Below, piece by piece: positions 20,107 through 29,630 of a stretch of DNA of 64,000 nt. The stretch is taken from contig NZ_JAFKCW010000001.1 of NCBI RefSeq assembly GCF_017254835.1, forward strand, positions 1-64,000, given 5' to 3'. The notes under the pieces are model-generated. The model made no database searches and had not been told where the DNA came from. It worked only from the letters and a program-made list of their open reading frames with translations. The DNA comes from Algoriphagus aestuariicola. Lineage in GTDB: Bacteria; Bacteroidota; Bacteroidia; Cytophagales; Cyclobacteriaceae. Position 1 is the stretch's first letter, and the number at the start of each line of letters is the position of its first letter. A program made the position numbers and the translations under genes.

Positions 20107-21093
20107 TCAACTTAAATACCAGAAATCCGGGTGGGAACTGTCCAGTGACCTGCGAATCTGTTCCGTGAACTCAAACCCGTTTACCCCACGCTCCAGAAAC
20201 TTATCGATGTAGGACTGTTTATTCGCCCCTGTGAACAGGTTGAAAAACCTCCACAGATCTATCGCACCGTTGTTTTGTCTGGAGAAGTTCTGATCCTCGT
20301 AGAAAGATTCTGCAATTCGAGAAACCTGTGTGTCGTTGATCAACAGTTCCGGGATCTCGTTTCTCAGAGACTTGGGGAGAAACTGATACAACCTGCAACG
20401 TCCTATGATCTGAGCAAATTGCCGCTCCTCCAACTCATACGCAGTAAACGTGGCCAGATTTCTGACATAGCTGACGGGGTTAAATCCGGCAATAAGCTCC
20501 ATCGTTTGAAGATACAAGTCCTCAGTCGATCTGGCTTTCATATCCAATTTGACTCCGTCAGTTGAAACGCAGAGGTTGGTACACACTCTGTTTTTAAACC
20601 CGATGAACACCTTGAAATGTTCGGGGCTTCCTTTACAGGCGTTCATGTTATCGAGGTGAAATGCCTTTACCCCTCCAACCGTTAACTCAAGCAAGTTGCC
20701 AGAAATCTCATCCTGAATACCCGGAATGGTGATCATGAAAGCCATCCGTTCGAAGTAAATGGTCTTCTCATGCTGTAGAAGATCCTGAGCTTTTTTGTGA
20801 CGAGCTTCGTAAACACGGCCTTTGACTGGATGGGAAACCCGTATCCTTGGCTCAGGAAAATCCGAGAAACTGAAGCTGTCTTGTGCGGCCTGAGACACAG
20901 CCTCCACAAATTCACAGTGTGAGATAGCGGGTTCGTTATCCTTGAGGAAAACCGGGATCACATGATGGTCACGCATTTCCTTGAATGCCACTGCTTCTGT
21001 ATTCGCTTCAATGAACGAAGATGAGGGCTCGCTGGTCAATTCGATGTTTGGCCGGAGACGGACAGGTAGCTGATCAATGCGCAGTAGTTCCAT
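20107..21093 (-). CDS. DUF3871 family protein
   Basis: About 328 residues from MELLRIDQLPVRL. The pattern (SSFIEANT near the start, HVIPVFLKDNEPAISH, RVSHPVKGRV, TIYFERMAFMITIP, FKVFIGFKNRVCTNLCVSTDG) matches, from memory, the DUF3871 family of Bacteroidota mobile elements and phages. Its function is unknown; overall character is that of a soluble mixed alpha/beta protein. The start overlaps the end of the upstream ATPase gene by 20 bp in another frame, implying translational coupling and a shared process, perhaps element DNA replication or recombination. Confidence 0.85.
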   Translation of the reverse strand: MELLRIDQLPVRLRPNIELTSEPSSSFIEANTEAVAFKEMRDHHVIPVFLKDNEPAISHCEFVEAVSQAAQDSFSFSDFPEPRIRVSHPVKGRVYEARHKKAQDLLQHEKTIYFERMAFMITIPGIQDEISGNLLELTVGGVKAFHLDNMNACKGSPEHFKVFIGFKNRVCTNLCVSTDGVKLDMKARSTEDLYLQTMELIAGFNPVSYVRNLATFTAYELEERQFAQIIGRCRLYQFLPKSLRNEIPELLINDTQVSRIAESFYEDQNFSRQNNGAIDLWRFFNLFTGANKQSYIDKFLERGVNGFEFTEQIRRSLDSSHPDFWYLS

Positions 21094-21967
21094 TCTGTTT
21101 GTAGTTAGGAAGTGACCGAAGGGAATTTTTCTGTGCAATGAACTCATCTCGATAGATCTGCTGCAAGTGCGGATTATCGTTGAAGAGTTTGATTAGCTCG
21201 TCAAGGCTCTGACACGCTTGGATTGTATCCAGGAAGTCGAGGCTTTTTTCAAACTCGTCAATAAGAGAAAAGGCATTAGGTTTCTGAGAAGCTGGAGCAC
21301 CTTCCATGCACCACTTGAGAATTTTCTGGCCTGTCTCCTGACTAATCTTGAAGTCAGGCTGATCGACAAAAATTCCGGTGCGATCCTTTGAGGCTGAAGC
21401 CTGGTGCTTGATGTTCACATCGAATACTATGGTGAAATCGTACTCCAGTCCGTCACGCTGTACTCCCTTCAATCCGACTTTCTCAGGAACCATCTTCCCA
21501 TTTTTATCCATGAGCACGTAGTCCTGTTTGCTTCTGACAGTCGCGACTACATGTGAGGTGGAGGACAGGATTTTGTTGATCAGGGCATTGTGGCGGGGAG
21601 TGATCTTCGCCCAGTTGGTGAAGCTGTTGCCTGGCATGTTGGACTGGATGTCGAGCAAAGTTTCCCACTCGTGAGAGATGCTGTCAATAATGATCACTTC
21701 CATACCGGCTTTCTCACAGACCTCGATTGCCTCCACATACTTCTCGGGGGTGTGAGGCGCACCTATCGAGAGAACATTGTACTGACCCAGGTTGGCATAG
21801 AGATCCGCGCTCTGGTTCTCGGTGTCGATGACGGCAATCTTTGACCAGTTGCCAGTCAGACCATAAGCAAGCAGCAGTGAAGAGTAAGTCTTGCCAGCCC
21901 CGCTTGGACCCTGCAACGCAATTCGGATGCGAGCTTGGGAACGTTTTGAAATCCGTAAATTTTCCAT
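21074..21967 (-). CDS. RecA-like AAA ATPase of phage/ICE type
   Basis: 297 residues from the ATG at 21967 (MENLRISKRSQARIRIA). Walker A is GPSGAGKT (20-27), followed by SLLLAYGL; the Walker B-like strand is EVIIIDSIS (about 90-98). Layout resembles phage-type RecA-fold ATPases of the Sak4 class that work with single-strand DNA recombination systems: an AVIDTEN strand, HVVATVRSKQDYV, then a Gly-rich turn. Its neighbours (DUF3871, RadC-like, helicase) support a replication/recombination role for the element. A 45-codon in-frame upstream extension (Pro-rich) is probably not translated. Confidence 0.8.
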   Translation of the reverse strand: MENLRISKRSQARIRIALQGPSGAGKTYSSLLLAYGLTGNWSKIAVIDTENQSADLYANLGQYNVLSIGAPHTPEKYVEAIEVCEKAGMEVIIIDSISHEWETLLDIQSNMPGNSFTNWAKITPRHNALINKILSSTSHVVATVRSKQDYVLMDKNGKMVPEKVGLKGVQRDGLEYDFTIVFDVNIKHQASASKDRTGIFVDQPDFKISQETGQKILKWCMEGAPASQKPNAFSLIDEFEKSLDFLDTIQACQSLDELIKLFNDNPHLQQIYRDEFIAQKNSLRSLPNYKQNGTTAH

Positions 21968-22120
21968 GTGTTTGAGGTTTAAGTTTAACACTGGATTTTT
22001 CGGGGGATAGGAATCTGGGTAGAAAGATCCCCACAGGAAGGCGGGGGGTGGTCCCGATGAAAGCTTGACCGGGGGGATCTCTACGGGGGGGTACCTGCTC
22101 ACTGCTACATCGCACTTTTG

Positions 22121-22456
22121 CTAGGCCGCAATTTTGACTTTTTTCACCTGGTCATAGGTGTGGTTCATGAACTCCAGGATCCTTTCAAAATCGTCCAATG
22201 CATTAAGTCTGGCGGTTCTCAGAGGTGTGGTCTCAATGCGATGGTCTGCATCGGCCTCCACCAACTCAATGATGAAGTCATGGTTGAACCAAGTGTGCAA
22301 GAGTTCAAGATTTACCCAGTCCGCATGGTTGATAAGTAACCTGATCAGCTGATTCTTGTAGCTCTCAGCCTCGGTTCTGGTTTGAAATTCAGCTGAAACG
22401 ATCAGCGATTCTCCGCTCTGCATCGAGCGAACTTGGATGTAAAAAGTGGTGTCCAT
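22121..22456 (-). CDS. Hypothetical small protein
   Basis: 111 residues, soluble, with no recognised domain. It contains SAEFQTRTEAESYKNQLIRLLI and an acidic/helical C-terminus (LDDFERILEFMNHTYDQVKKVKI). The gene is on the same strand as, and about 150 bp upstream of, the ATPase-DUF3871-RadC genes, so it may be the first gene of that run. A Gly/Pro-coding G-rich stretch separates it from the ATPase start. Confidence 0.6.
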   Translation of the reverse strand: MDTTFYIQVRSMQSGESLIVSAEFQTRTEAESYKNQLIRLLINHADWVNLELLHTWFNHDFIIELVEADADHRIETTPLRTARLNALDDFERILEFMNHTYDQVKKVKIAA

Positions 22457-23849
22457 GGTGTGAAAAGTTGGGGTAAAAAGAGCGTCGGAAACCGTTCGAC
22501 ATATAAGAATATACGAAAAAATGTGGCCAAAACCAAGCTAAATAACAGTTAATCAGGCAAATAAACGCGTTTGAGCAGGGTAGGAAAACGGTGGGAGAGT
22601 CAGGGGGCTATGTGTAAGAACCACAGGTCTCACAAGCTGTGATATATTTATCAACTTAGTTTGAAGGTCATTCCTGATACAAGTAAAGCTTGTATCAGCT
22701 TTTCGTCAGAATCCGATGATGGATCAGAATAAATCAAGGCAGCACATCAACCAAAACTTGTACAGTGTTTTTCTGGGTGGAGGAGATGCGATGTTAAAAA
22801 CTCATATTGCTATATAGTACCGATCTGTTATCACCACGGTTCTGACAGATTTGACGGCTCGTTTAACGCCGAACCCGCTGGCCTCTCCTCTACCCAGACT
22901 AAAGACGTTGAACGGAATTGTGCTGTGAGGAACTAACCTGACCTCCCATTTCGGTAAGGCAGGTTCTGACTTCAGGAAGCATGACCTTTCGAATAAGCTT
23001 CGATCGTCTTGGTCCGTTTGGAATTGTTCATCTGCTTTCCGCTAGCAGAAGGTGGTAACATTTCGTTACTCCCTTTGAATCAGTCTTGAACTGTTTAAGG
23101 GAGCTTTTTTCAATTCCTTCAAGATGACGTCGTAAATTGCGACCCCATCGGTTAGCTATTTTTTAAACTCATCGTCAAGGGTACACATACTGTGTGTACC
23201 CTTTGATGGTCAGCTAAAAGGATTCCACTCGAAGGGGGGAGGCGGTATTTCACCGCTCCCTTGTAAAGCTGGAACTTGGTTAAACTTCCAACGAGGCTTG
23301 GTCTTACTCTGGACATAAGGTATGTCCATTTCGGCCACCCCTTTGAACAGACTTTCATAGGTGCCGTAATGATTCGGGCCACCACAGAGGATCTCCGAAA
23401 CAGAAATCACACATTTAAAAACGGATCAAATTGAAGGGTGTAACCACTAGTTATACCCTTTCTTCGCTGGTGGGCGCTTGGCGAGAAAGGTCTTACTCAG
23501 GGATAATTTGGTTATACTATATGTCTCCTTCGGAAGGGGTCACTTTTTCGGAGACCCCTTTGCAATGCACTCTGATTGCATCTGCTGTTTTCACGTATCC
23601 AAGCACTTCATCCAGGTCTTTGACATCAGATCGAATTGGATCTCTGCTGCACATGTTTCTGAGAACTTCGGCTTGCTATTTAACTATACTGCGCAGACTG
23701 TTTTGTCTTGTGCGTAGTTTTTCAAGTTTTAGAGTTGCGGAGAGTAGGCAGTCGCTCGATTAAACGGTCATTTCACAAAAAGTGCATCGTGGTTCCCTAT
23801 ATAAATTAAACCACGTGACACCTCTCTGCATTCAGTTGTTGATTTAAGA
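22457..23849. other. 1.4-kb hairpin-rich, mostly non-coding region inside the element
   Basis: No long gene fits here. From about 22670 to 23820 I count at least eleven stem-loops. Clear ones are 22674-22698 (10-bp stem), 23049-23075, 23177-23203 (11-bp stem AAGGGTACACA/TGTGTACCCTT, enclosed by outer pairings CATC/GATG and TTAGCT/AGCTAA), 23237-23260, 23310-23328 (8-bp stem), 23434-23460, 23457-23490, 23534-23560 (8-bp stem AAGGGGTC/GACCCCTT), 23561-23580, 23689-23717 and 23788-23815. Several share an AAGGG...CCCTT outer stem. CTCCCTT at 23069-23075 can pair either inward or with AAGGGAG at 23097-23103, so some structures are mutually exclusive. It may be a palindromic repeat cluster, a structured RNA, or a replication/transfer origin; the sequence does not decide. 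Confidence 0.65.
23517..23654 (-). CDS. Possible 45-residue small protein in the hairpin region
   Basis: An ATG-initiated frame encodes 45 residues: MCSRDPIRSD, an amphipathic-looking segment VKDLDEVLGYVKTADAIRVH, then CKGVSEKVTPSEGDI and stop. Composition is soluble and protein-like, but I see no strong ribosome-binding site. The C-terminal half overlaps a hairpin (23534-23560), and its KG-x-x-E-x-x-x-P motif recurs in other short frames nearby, so it may simply be translated repeat. Confidence 0.25.
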   Translation of the reverse strand: MCSRDPIRSDVKDLDEVLGYVKTADAIRVHCKGVSEKVTPSEGDI

Positions 23850-25829
23850 TTAAGTGGTTTCTGCTTGATAGAGCGAGGCATCAAACTGAAATGCTGAAAC
23901 TCCTGCCTTATACTCTTTGATGTTGGTCTCTGGGACACATCTTGCCTTGATCCGATATTTGCCGTTCTTCTTTCTAGTCTCAAAGATCCTGTTCAAAAAA
24001 AAGATCGGGGGATGATCTTCCAGAACCGAGAAGGTTTGGCCTTCTGATGCTTTAAGCAACTCCCACTTTCCTTTGAGTTCGCTCTCGCTGTAGGACTCGC
24101 CAATAGTAAATTCGCGATTCAGAACGTGTTCGAAGTTGCTCGAAGATTTCTGGGCTGCAAACATCAGTTCAAGTCTTAAATTAGCCAGTCCGGTTTTCCA
24201 GCCGTTCAATTTTTCTGTGGCTTTTTGGATCCTGGATTTGAGGAATACTGGGTCGAAATATGGCGCAGCTTCTTTGAAGGTTTGAAAAACCTCAGTTTCA
24301 AAGCTGTTCTGACCTTCCTGAAATGAGTATCCCTTAGGATCAAGGATGTACTGGTTGAGTATGACTTCTACATTTAGCTTAGATCGATCAAACCATGCGG
24401 ATATGATTTTCTTCTTGTTGGAAGCGGGCAAAGTTGTGTCGTTTTCTGTTGCTACATCAAATCCTGCTTCTCTGAGCGCTTTTTCAAAACTGTCCGGTTT
24501 ATCAAAAACATCAGTGAATAACCTATTGAGCTCAGATATGGAGTCAACGTTCAAATAGGAGACTTTGAACTTGCCAGTAGTTTGATCTTCAAAGAGTAGT
24601 TTTCTGCCCAGGTGACGTGAGGTATCAAGAATTGCTTTGACGTTGTCAAGCGTCCTTTTGCCAAGTATGGGACAAGAGACGAACTGATGTTTTAAGCACT
24701 CGATAGATTTAATAAGGCGATTAGCTGCATCAAGCAATTCTTCGATTGAGTTCGGCGTGAAAGCTGATCCGTTAGTTTGCTGATAAAGTAGAGTTGTTGA
24801 ATTTAAGCCTTTTCGCGCTCTTCCGACGATTTGTTTGAATCTGTACTCGGAAATGGCCAAACTGGTGATACTAGGGTTACACACGACTATAAGGTGGTAG
24901 CGCTCTTCAATATCAAATCCGGTGAAATATGCAGCGGTTTTAAAATTCAGCAACCCCGGCAGGGTATTCGAGTCCAACTCATGAAAGTAGCTACCAACCA
25001 GACCTGCTTTCTTTTTGCTGCACAGGATCTTTACATCATTCGCGTTTTTGATGATCCCAGCTGCTTGGATTTTAAGGCGAACACTTTCTATCGCCTCCAC
25101 AGAGTTAAGTGCGACAAGCAGTTTTTCGGTTGGGAACCGCTTGAAGTGTTCTGCTATCAAAAGCTCAAGCCCAGACTCAAAGTCGTTCGTTTGTACTAGT
25201 CTGACCTTCGTTGAATTTGGGGTATCATATTTGACTATAGTGAGCGGTTCATGTTGTAGTTCTGGGTCCGAAAACTCCAAAGGGGTCGCAGTTACCGTTG
25301 CTCTCATGTTTGCCGGGTGTTTTTTGTATACTTCCATAGCATCAGACATCGATGGCCTGAAACCGGAGTCTAGTTGCAGGGAATCGGTTTCATCAAGCAG
25401 CAAGAAAAACGAGCCACGATCCTGGATAGGAATCGAGTCCATGACTTTTTTCAGGCTGTCCACAACACAGATGAGCTTCTTGTCGCCTGGACTATTTAAA
25501 TATTCCTTGATCTGCTTGGCGCTAGGAGCTTTGGTGGCTTTTGATCCTGGTTTTGTTCCAGCGTAAAATCCCCCGTGCTCATTGTGTTTAGTAGCGGCAA
25601 TTACCCTAAGCGGAACAACAATAATTGAATTTCTAAGCGCTTTTATCTCCACAGTAGTTGCACCCATTCCGGTTTCACTTTTAACAATTATCCCGCTTGG
25701 AAGGTGATTGAAGACATCTCCGAGCTTGGTGGGTGAACCAGTATTGTTCTGGTTTTTCAACGTGTAGATGGTCTTGTTTCCATTTACTACTTCCGAGAAA
25801 ATCAAGTCTCGGTCTTTGATCAAACTCAT
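23850..25829 (-). CDS. SF2-type DEAD-like helicase with non-canonical P-loop
   Basis: About 659 residues from the ATG at 25829. Helicase motifs are in the right order: P-loop region KSETGMGATTVEI (50-62), motif II LLLDETDSL (143-151), motif III TVTATP (178-183), and motif VI RFKQIVGRARKG (330-341). The P-loop reads TGMGATT, so the usual lysine of GKT/S is Ala57. I recall similar G-x-GATT loops in phage and mobile-element proteins of Bacteroidota, so this is probably a family trait and not a mutation. The C-terminal ~300 residues match nothing I recognise. It probably serves replication of the element. A 20-codon upstream extension would need a TTG start. Confidence 0.75.
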   Translation of the reverse strand: MSLIKDRDLIFSEVVNGNKTIYTLKNQNNTGSPTKLGDVFNHLPSGIIVKSETGMGATTVEIKALRNSIIVVPLRVIAATKHNEHGGFYAGTKPGSKATKAPSAKQIKEYLNSPGDKKLICVVDSLKKVMDSIPIQDRGSFFLLLDETDSLQLDSGFRPSMSDAMEVYKKHPANMRATVTATPLEFSDPELQHEPLTIVKYDTPNSTKVRLVQTNDFESGLELLIAEHFKRFPTEKLLVALNSVEAIESVRLKIQAAGIIKNANDVKILCSKKKAGLVGSYFHELDSNTLPGLLNFKTAAYFTGFDIEERYHLIVVCNPSITSLAISEYRFKQIVGRARKGLNSTTLLYQQTNGSAFTPNSIEELLDAANRLIKSIECLKHQFVSCPILGKRTLDNVKAILDTSRHLGRKLLFEDQTTGKFKVSYLNVDSISELNRLFTDVFDKPDSFEKALREAGFDVATENDTTLPASNKKKIISAWFDRSKLNVEVILNQYILDPKGYSFQEGQNSFETEVFQTFKEAAPYFDPVFLKSRIQKATEKLNGWKTGLANLRLELMFAAQKSSSNFEHVLNREFTIGESYSESELKGKWELLKASEGQTFSVLEDHPPIFFLNRIFETRKKNGKYRIKARCVPETNIKEYKAGVSAFQFDASLYQAETT

Positions 25830-26009
25830 GTGATACTTGTGCAGCGTATTTGAAGTTGCGAATCTATACCCCTGGAACTTGGTTTTCAAACAATCTTCAA
25901 AGTTGCGAGCTTTATTTTCAGGCCATCAGCTTAATCTGGATGAGGCTTCCGGAGATTTTACAAGCCATGTTTCTCACAAATCTGTCGGATTTCTCACAAC
26001 TGTGACGGC

Positions 26010-28880
26010 TCAGGCTGCAGTGATCCCGCTGATAAAAGTCTCCACGAAATCCACGATTTTACCGATCACCCTCTCGGCTGTGGTTCTGCGGATGGACAGA
26101 CCGGGCTTATTTTTCATGATGGAAACGACCTCGTCCCGGAGCGGTTCCTTCTCGGTGTAAATGTAGCGGGCGATGACATCTTCCAGCCGCTCGGATTCCA
26201 ATCCTTCTTCTTCGCTCAGCTTCCGGATTGCCTCGATTCGTTCTTTGGTCCAGAACTCCGCAAACTCATCCTGTATCTGTTCTGAGTCCTCGATATTCGG
26301 CAGGTTTTCCCGGATGAATTTCTCCACCAACTCCCGCTTGCTTCGCAGCTGGGATTCTCCTACCATGAGATCGACGATTGCTTTCTGCTGCTTCTCTTTT
26401 TCTTCCTCAGGTGCGTCCTTCAGTTTGGCCAACAGCCTCAGGATGTAGCTCACATTGATCTCGTCTCGGTGGATCAGTTCCAGCTCAAAATCCACATCTG
26501 CCAGGATCGAAACTTTCTCCTTCTGGTGGTTCCCTTTCGCCTTGTCGTAAAGATCCAGGTATTTGCTCTTGTAGTCCTCGAAGGACTGCTCGGGCATGGA
26601 CACATCCTCAAACGTGAACTCCGTAAAAGTACCGAGCACGTTCTTGATCCGCATCAACTCCCGGAATGCCTTGATGAAATCCAGCTCCTCCACCTCACTT
26701 GGAAGATCATTGACACTGTTCACAGTTGGTGCGATTTGCAGGAGCTTGATGAATGCCTCATTGAACTTCTGGACGTAGTCTTCATACGGCTGCATGATGA
26801 TCTCATCCTTTGCGTTGATATTGGAGAAAAGCGTGATCGCATCATCGGTAGCTTGCTTCAGATTTCTGAAGCAGACGATGTTCCCCTGTGATTTCAGCTC
26901 GTTGAGAATCCGGTTGGTACGGGAATAGGCCTGAATCAAGCCGTGATATTTCAGATTTTTGTCCACATAGATCGTGTTCAAGGTTTTGGAGTCGAAGCCT
27001 GTCAGAAACATGTTCACGACCAACAGGATGTCAACCTGTTTATGCTTGACTCGAATGGCCACGTCGTTGTAATATCTGTAGAACGACTGGCTGTCCTTGG
27101 TAGAATAGTTTGTGGCAAACTTGGCGTTGTAATGTCCGATGAATTCATCCAGAAATTCCCTCGGATGCTTCTTGCTCGGGTTTCCGTATTCGTCTCTCGG
27201 ATTATCTGCAGCGATTCCGAATTCGCCTTCCTCCCAGTCCTGTTCAAATCCATCGCTGTCCATCAGGTCCACATTCGCACCGTAAGAGAAGATGGTTGCA
27301 ACGGTCAGGTTGTGTTCACCCGCCTGCTTTTTCTTGTGGAGGATGTTGTAGTAGTCGATCAGGGTGGGTACGCTTGAAACGCAGAAGATTGAGGTGAACT
27401 CTCGGTTGTGAGACTTCCTACCATGATTGTTGATGATATAATCTGCGACGTTATTCAGACGCTGTGGGGCTCTCATGACTTCTTCTTCGTCAATGGCCTC
27501 CACGTTGATGTCCAGGATGTGGTCTTTCTTTTTGAAGGTGCTGATGTACTCTACGGAAAACTTCAAAACGTTCTCATCCCGGATCGCATCGGTGATTACG
27601 TATTTGTGGAGGTAGTCCCCGAAAAGCATCGTGGTGGTTCGCTTACCATAGGAATTCGAGCCTGCGTTTTCTTCGAAAATCGGAGTTCCTGTAAAACCGA
27701 ACATCTGACACCCCTCGAAGAAGCCTTTGATCTCCTCATGGGTTTTTCCGAACTGACTTCGGTGGCACTCGTCGAAGATGAATACGATTCGCTTGTCTTT
27801 CAGCGATTCCATCTTTGCCATGTGCCGGGCTTTGCTGATTGCCGTGTTCAGTTTCTGAATAGTAGTGACGATCAGCTTGGTGTCGTCCGCTAGCTGATTG
27901 ACCAGAGCCTGTGTGTTGTTGGTTCCATCAATACTCCCTTTGCTGAAGCTGTTGAATTCCTTGGTCGTCTGATAGTCCAGGTCTTTTCGATCTACCACAA
28001 AAACGACTTTGTAAACCTGTGGTAAATTGGTCAGAATCTGAGCTGTCTTAAAAGAGGTCAAGGTTTTGCCCGAACCTGTGGTGTGCCAGATGTACCCGAA
28101 TTTCTGAGTTGTCTTCACCCGGTCGATAATTGCCTCCACCGCATAGAACTGGTATGGGCGAAGCACCATGAGTGACTTTTGGGACTCGTTCAGCACGACG
28201 TACTTGGTCACCATCTTGGAGATGTGGCAAGGCTCCAGAAAAATATCCGTGAAGTTTGACAGCTGGGTGACCAGTTTGTTTTTGTTGTCGCTCCAGTAAA
28301 AGGTCTGCTTGAAGGATCGGTCTTTCAGAGCAGAGTTCGCATAATACTTCGTATTTACCCCGTTGCTGATTACGAAGATCTGGATGAACTGGAAGAGCCC
28401 CTGTCCAGAGCCGTAAGAGTGAATCGTATAGCGGTCTGTCTGTTTGAAAGCTTCTTTCAATTCCAATCCTCGTCGCTTGAGTTCGATCTGAACCAGAGGT
28501 AAACCATTTATCAGAATAGTAACATCGTAGCGGTTTTTGTATTTGCCCTCCATGGTCACCTGCTGCGTGACCTGAAACTGGTTCTGACACCAGTGGAGTT
28601 GATTGATCAGCTCGATGGTCTTGAACTCACCCAGGTCATTGGTGTAAGGGATTCGGTCTCTCAGAATCTTGGCGCGTTCGAAGACGTTCCCTTTGTTGAT
28701 GAAATTGAGGATCTGAGTGAAGTCGTTGGGACTCAAGATCACTTTGTTGTGAACTTCGAGTTGAGACTTGAGATTTTGCAGTAGGTCAGACTCGTCTTTG
28801 ATTAAAACTCTTTTGTATCCGAGCTTTTCGAGCTGGTCCACGAGGTTGTTTTCAAGTGTCTGTTCCGGTTGTGATGTCAT
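26010..28880 (-). CDS. hsdR: Type I restriction enzyme, R (endonuclease/translocase) subunit
   Basis: 956 residues from the ATG at 28880. The N-terminal PD-(D/E)xK nuclease domain is visible as YDVTILINGLPLVQIELKRRG (about 110-130). The SF2 motor follows: Walker A HTTGSGKT, DECH box FIFDECHRS, and TGTPIF. The C-terminal helical part is acidic (LSEEEGLESERLEDVIARY). With HsdM and HsdS it cleaves unmodified DNA after translocation. It is the last gene of the hsdM-hsdS-TIR-pentapeptide-HEPN-hsdR run, and a 183-bp gap before it suggests it may also have its own promoter. The length is full, with no sign of decay. Confidence 0.95.
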   Translation of the reverse strand: MTSQPEQTLENNLVDQLEKLGYKRVLIKDESDLLQNLKSQLEVHNKVILSPNDFTQILNFINKGNVFERAKILRDRIPYTNDLGEFKTIELINQLHWCQNQFQVTQQVTMEGKYKNRYDVTILINGLPLVQIELKRRGLELKEAFKQTDRYTIHSYGSGQGLFQFIQIFVISNGVNTKYYANSALKDRSFKQTFYWSDNKNKLVTQLSNFTDIFLEPCHISKMVTKYVVLNESQKSLMVLRPYQFYAVEAIIDRVKTTQKFGYIWHTTGSGKTLTSFKTAQILTNLPQVYKVVFVVDRKDLDYQTTKEFNSFSKGSIDGTNNTQALVNQLADDTKLIVTTIQKLNTAISKARHMAKMESLKDKRIVFIFDECHRSQFGKTHEEIKGFFEGCQMFGFTGTPIFEENAGSNSYGKRTTTMLFGDYLHKYVITDAIRDENVLKFSVEYISTFKKKDHILDINVEAIDEEEVMRAPQRLNNVADYIINNHGRKSHNREFTSIFCVSSVPTLIDYYNILHKKKQAGEHNLTVATIFSYGANVDLMDSDGFEQDWEEGEFGIAADNPRDEYGNPSKKHPREFLDEFIGHYNAKFATNYSTKDSQSFYRYYNDVAIRVKHKQVDILLVVNMFLTGFDSKTLNTIYVDKNLKYHGLIQAYSRTNRILNELKSQGNIVCFRNLKQATDDAITLFSNINAKDEIIMQPYEDYVQKFNEAFIKLLQIAPTVNSVNDLPSEVEELDFIKAFRELMRIKNVLGTFTEFTFEDVSMPEQSFEDYKSKYLDLYDKAKGNHQKEKVSILADVDFELELIHRDEINVSYILRLLAKLKDAPEEEKEKQQKAIVDLMVGESQLRSKRELVEKFIRENLPNIEDSEQIQDEFAEFWTKERIEAIRKLSEEEGLESERLEDVIARYIYTEKEPLRDEVVSIMKNKPGLSIRRTTAERVIGKIVDFVETFISGITAA

Positions 28881-29063
28881 GTGCGTCAAAAAAAAACGAC
28901 CCGAGAGCAGATCTTACGGTATGCTACTCAGGTACATTTGATTCCAAGATGTGGATTTAGTTGATGCGAAGCAAGTGGAGGCATCTCTGTCCGTAAAAAG
29001 TCTCGCAAATAAACGATCAGTGTTTAAACGGTGGAGGTTTAAACCCCAGAAGTTTGCATGGTT

Positions 29064-29624
29064 TCACTCTTGTTTGATCGGTCCTCTTGCATCCATTTGA
29101 TCTTCCAGCAACCCTAATATTCTTTTCACAAGGTCACTGTACTCTATGAGATCTTCTTCATTTAGAGCTAGAGGGCGATATGCTTCAGGAGGAGCATGGG
29201 AAAGCGCATTTCTTAAACTTGCCCAATCGAGAAGTTCTTCTTTGTCTGCTTTATTTATTTCGAAGCCTTGGTCCTCCACCACTTGTAGCTTCTTTAGTAG
29301 TCCCACGAGCCTCATACTTGGGAAGAACTTCTCTTTCAAGATTCCTTCAAATATTCCTTGGAGACGCCAGAGTCCAAAGTGGCATAAATACTCGTTTCCG
29401 ATTTGGTGGTAGTAGATGAGATCATCATAAGCATCCGCCGCATCAGGAGATTGTTTCTCGACTGGTTTACCATCTGGACCATAAACTACAACTACATCTA
29501 GTTGTTTTTGCAGGTGGACCTTTCTGTCTTGCATGATTTTCCTGATCAGTTCAATAGTGTAGTCGAAGTCCCTCTTATTGAGGCCATAGACAAGCCAATT
29601 GAAGTTTTTGAGTTCTGGTCTCAT
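29064..29624 (-). CDS. HEPN-like protein, putative RNase/toxin in the RM operon
   Basis: 186 residues, mainly helical. The motif SLRNALSHAPP (136-146) contains R138-N-A-L-S-H143, the R-N-x-x-x-H (Rx4H) signature of HEPN RNases and toxins, placed as usual near the start of a late helix. A plausible earlier helix pair (QIGNEYLCHFGLWRLQGIFEGIL, 74-96) would complete the four-helix bundle. HEPN proteins commonly act as RNases in toxin-antitoxin and abortive-infection systems. It is 6 bp from the pentapeptide gene and is followed by hsdR. The HEPN call rests on motif and context alone; a non-catalytic HEPN scaffold is also possible. Confidence 0.65.
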   Translation of the reverse strand: MRPELKNFNWLVYGLNKRDFDYTIELIRKIMQDRKVHLQKQLDVVVVYGPDGKPVEKQSPDAADAYDDLIYYHQIGNEYLCHFGLWRLQGIFEGILKEKFFPSMRLVGLLKKLQVVEDQGFEINKADKEELLDWASLRNALSHAPPEAYRPLALNEEDLIEYSDLVKRILGLLEDQMDARGPIKQE

Positions 29625-29630
29625 GTTACT

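Noticed and set aside
22670-23820. CRISPR array
   Set aside because: Repeats are imperfect palindromes of different length with irregular spacing (about 60-130 bp), with no cas genes nearby.
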